Shown piece by piece: positions 5,597 to 7,165 of a DNA stretch of 7,165 nt (position 1 is its first letter; each line of letters opens with the position of its first letter). The translations under genes and the position numbers were made by a program. The stretch covers positions 1-7,165 of the forward strand of contig JAEWKL010000054.1 of NCBI GenBank assembly GCA_023386115.1, read 5' to 3'. The notes below the pieces were generated by a model. The model did no database searches. It saw nothing but the letters and a program-made list of their open reading frames with translations, and was not told where the DNA came from. This stretch comes from Pseudomonadota bacterium. GTDB taxonomy: Bacteria; Pseudomonadota; Alphaproteobacteria; Rhizobiales; Beijerinckiaceae.

Positions 5597-6901
5597 TCAC
5601 ATGTTGTGGTCCTTGACGCCGGCAATGAGCAGGCTGCTGCAGCCCCAGATCACCAGGAAGGCGAAGAAGGCGACGAACAGGGCGTGTCCGCGCATCGGCA
5701 CGGTGGAGAGCTCGGGCCGGCTCGGCGGCACGAAGACCGCGAGGTAGACGTGCTGCCGGTTCGCCGCCACCCGGGCGCGGTCGAGCATCGTGGTGGCGGA
5801 GTCGTTCAGGCGCTCGGCGATGGTGCGCTCGACCATCAGCCCCTCGTATTCCAGGATCGCGTCCGAGACGCGCCGGCCACCCACCGCCATCCCGTCGCTG
5901 GTCAGCGAGTCCTCGAGCTGCTTGATCTGCTGGTTCGTGGCATTGAGGCTCGCCACGATGGTCTGGATCGAGCGCGACTTCTCGTCGAGTCCGGAGCCGC
6001 GCAGCACCTGCAGGTCGTTCTCCGCCTTGATCTTGTCCTTGCGCAAGGTGAGCAGGGTGCCCATCGTCGCCTCGGCCGATTTGGCCGGATCGATGATACC
6101 CCAGCGGTTGCGGAACTCGCGCAGGGCGAGATGGGCCTTGCGCATCCGCTCCTCGCTCGCCGCCAGGTCGGCCTGGCTGTGCTTGAGCATGTCCTGCTGC
6201 GCGCGGGAGGAGATCGCGTTGATCAGCGCCTCGGCGCGGGCCATGACGTGGCGGCTGATCGCCATGGCGTCGTCGGGCGTGAAGGCCTGCACCGTCAGGG
6301 TGATCACACCGGACACGAGATCGATGTGGACCTGGACGCGCTTGCGCCAGTACTTCAGCAGTTGCTCGATCGGCTTGTCGCCGGAATAGCGCGCCCAGAA
6401 ATCGGCCTCGTCGCGGGTGAACATCCTGACGATGTCGAGCTCCTTCTGGGCGCTCTCCAGCATCGGCTGGCTCTGGATATATTCCTGGACGATGTAGCTG
6501 TCCTGGCTGTTGTTCTTCTGGATCAGAGAGGAGAAATCGCCGAGCTGGACATTGCCCATCGGCTCGACCTCGCCGCGGACGGCGAAGCGGGTCTCGACCA
6601 CGTACTGGTCGGCGGCGATGAAGAACAGGTAGATCCCGATCACCGCCGTCGGCAGCAGCACGAAGAGGCCGATGTTGCGAAACAACCGGGCCAGCACCCG
6701 GTTCTGGGCGCCGGCGGCGGGCAGAAGCGGCACGCGGGTCCAGCGCAGCGGGTTGAGCAGAGCCGGCAGCCGGCCCCGGGGGCCGTCGGGGGAGATCGGC
6801 TCGACCGTCTCGGCGTTGCGGCGCAGGTCGGGCACGGTGCGCCGCGCGAACGCGATCATGCTGCCGAGCCTGTCGCGCCGTTTGACCTCGTCCGCGTCCA
6901 T
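5597..6901 (-). CDS. KpsE/BexC/CtrB-like capsule polysaccharide export inner-membrane protein, 434 aa
   Basis: This is a polysaccharide co-polymerase-type protein of the KpsE/BexC/RkpR group. In capsule ABC-export systems these proteins bridge the KpsM/KpsT transporter and the outer-membrane channel. The topology is typical: a cytoplasmic N-terminus, TM1 at about 76-96 (NIGLFVLLPTAVIGIYLFF), a large periplasmic domain, and TM2 at about 406-427 (ALFVAFFAFLVIWGCSSLL) with a short cytoplasmic end. The periplasmic part begins with a Wzz-like portion (Y100 to about 210: ADQYVVETRFAVRG, QEYIQSQPML). It continues as long coiled coils (about 232-300, 310-335 and 350-383) and ends in the proline-rich VPPSRPELSTVPMRG (391-405) just before TM2, as in PCP proteins. 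The 75 residues before TM1 exceed the short leader usual for KpsE. Starting at the ATG at 6901, only a weak AGG site lies upstream. No kpsM, kpsT, kpsD or glycosyltransferase gene lies within the window. Family is well supported, but the exported polymer is unknown. Confidence 0.88.
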   Translation of the reverse strand: MDADEVKRRDRLGSMIAFARRTVPDLRRNAETVEPISPDGPRGRLPALLNPLRWTRVPLLPAAGAQNRVLARLFRNIGLFVLLPTAVIGIYLFFIAADQYVVETRFAVRGEVEPMGNVQLGDFSSLIQKNNSQDSYIVQEYIQSQPMLESAQKELDIVRMFTRDEADFWARYSGDKPIEQLLKYWRKRVQVHIDLVSGVITLTVQAFTPDDAMAISRHVMARAEALINAISSRAQQDMLKHSQADLAASEERMRKAHLALREFRNRWGIIDPAKSAEATMGTLLTLRKDKIKAENDLQVLRGSGLDEKSRSIQTIVASLNATNQQIKQLEDSLTSDGMAVGGRRVSDAILEYEGLMVERTIAERLNDSATTMLDRARVAANRQHVYLAVFVPPSRPELSTVPMRGHALFVAFFAFLVIWGCSSLLIAGVKDHNM

Positions 6902-6994
6902 TCTGCCTGATTCCCCGTGCGGCGCCGGCCGCCTCCGTGACCCCGACAGCCAGGGTTCTCGGATGCTGCGGTTTTCGGCCTTTTTAATGGCGCC
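6902..6994 (-). promoter_or_regulatory. Upstream region of the KpsE-like gene
   Basis: These 93 bp between the cobD stop and the KpsE-like ATG must hold any separate promoter for the latter. An AT-richer island (6970-6988, with ATTAAAAA on the gene strand) stands out from the GC-rich surroundings and could serve as an UP-like or upstream promoter element. No clear -35/-10 pair was found, so the assignment rests on location and base composition. Confidence 0.25.
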
Positions 6995-7165
6995 TCACCG
7001 CATCCGCAGGGATGCGGCGAGGCGCGCCCAGGCCGCCTCGCCGGACGGCAGCCCGAAGCGCAGGCGGGCCGGCGCAGCGTCGAACCGGCGCACGAAGATC
7101 CCGGCGCGGCCGAGATGCGTGAACAGGCTCGAAGCATCGGCGAAGTCGGCGGTACGGAACAGGGT
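6995..7165 (-). CDS. cobD: Threonine-phosphate decarboxylase (CobD, also called CobC), last 56 residues
   Basis: This is the C-terminal end of a PLP-dependent enzyme of the aminotransferase class I/II fold. It decarboxylates L-threonine O-3-phosphate to (R)-1-aminopropan-2-ol O-2-phosphate, the linker for the nucleotide loop of cobalamin. In alphaproteobacteria the gene is often named cobC. The frame is open from the right edge to a TGA at 6997-6995. The visible part is the small C-terminal domain: TLFRTADFADASSLFTHLG, then AGIFVRRF, then RLRFGLPSGEAAWARL. The Arg of LRFGLP corresponds to the conserved substrate-carboxylate Arg of this fold, and the GLP-x-x-EAAWARL ending is typical of the cobalamin enzyme rather than of histidinol-phosphate aminotransferase. 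The start and the PLP lysine lie outside the window. The KpsE-like gene follows on the same strand after 93 bp. Confidence 0.78.
   Translation of the reverse strand, partial: TLFRTADFADASSLFTHLGRAGIFVRRFDAAPARLRFGLPSGEAAWARLAASLRMR
6998..7017 (-). terminator. Hairpin overlapping the end of cobD
   Basis: CCGCATCC (6998-7005) and GGATGCGG (7010-7017) form an 8-bp stem with a 4-nt loop. On the gene strand the stem ends exactly at the TGA. A second 8-bp stem (7016-7023 with 7035-7042) lies just upstream in the coding sequence. An A-run rather than a T-run follows, so this is at best a weak terminator or a 3'-end stabiliser. Confidence 0.3.

Noticed and set aside
5606..6910. A 434-codon open frame on the plus strand, antisense to the KpsE-like gene
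   Set aside because: It mirrors the true gene almost end to end and has a His/Asp/Gln/Leu-rich, domain-free translation. The minus frame has clear membrane segments and coiled coils.
6856..7137. A 93-codon minus-strand frame spanning the cobD end and the KpsE-like start
   Set aside because: It overlaps both better-supported genes in a different frame, and its translation is Arg/Gly/Ala/Cys-rich low complexity.
1..7165. Mobile element, prophage, defence system or CRISPR signatures
   Set aside because: No transposase, integrase, nuclease, toxin-antitoxin pair, target-site duplication or spaced repeat array was seen on either strand, and base composition is even across the window.

Overview
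The window is very GC-rich and nearly fully coding. It reads as chromosomal DNA from an alphaproteobacterium of the Hyphomicrobiales, most likely Methylobacterium or a close relative. That assignment is inferred from base composition, codon choice and the style of the proteins (AI-2E permease, single-domain receiver, KpsE-like exporter, aerobic-type cobalamin decarboxylase). No rRNA, tRNA, CRISPR array, transposase, integrase or phage gene was seen.

Layout, left to right. Positions 1-1519 (minus) hold the N-terminal 506 residues of an AI-2E/PerM-family membrane protein that runs off the left edge. Upstream of it on the same strand is a 125-residue stand-alone response-regulator receiver (1660-2037), and upstream of that is a full glycogen debranching enzyme, GlgX (2199-4484). 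A 195-bp divergent intergenic region separates glgX from the only plus-strand gene, a two-CBS-domain protein of Hrp1-like size (4680-5108). A strong compound hairpin follows that gene and separates it from a convergent minus-strand gene for an unrecognised 93-residue helical protein (5211-5492). Next on the minus strand come a KpsE/BexC-type polysaccharide co-polymerase or export protein (5597-6901) and, cut by the right edge, the last 56 residues of threonine-phosphate decarboxylase (CobD, also called CobC; 6995-7165).

How the genes relate. GlgX trims branches off glycogen. The CBS protein and the receiver could sense adenylate state and relay phosphorylation, respectively. Their grouping suggests a carbon-storage and stress neighbourhood, but nothing in the sequence proves joint control. 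The intergenic gaps on the minus strand (about 90-160 bp) mostly contain GC-rich inverted repeats without T-tracts, so these look like several short transcription units rather than one tight operon.

I found no convincing evidence of a previously undescribed system. The items most worth a second look are the palindrome just ahead of the CBS gene's ribosome site, the isolated KpsE-like protein with a long N-terminal extension, the unrecognised 93-residue protein, and the C-terminal extension of the AI-2E protein.
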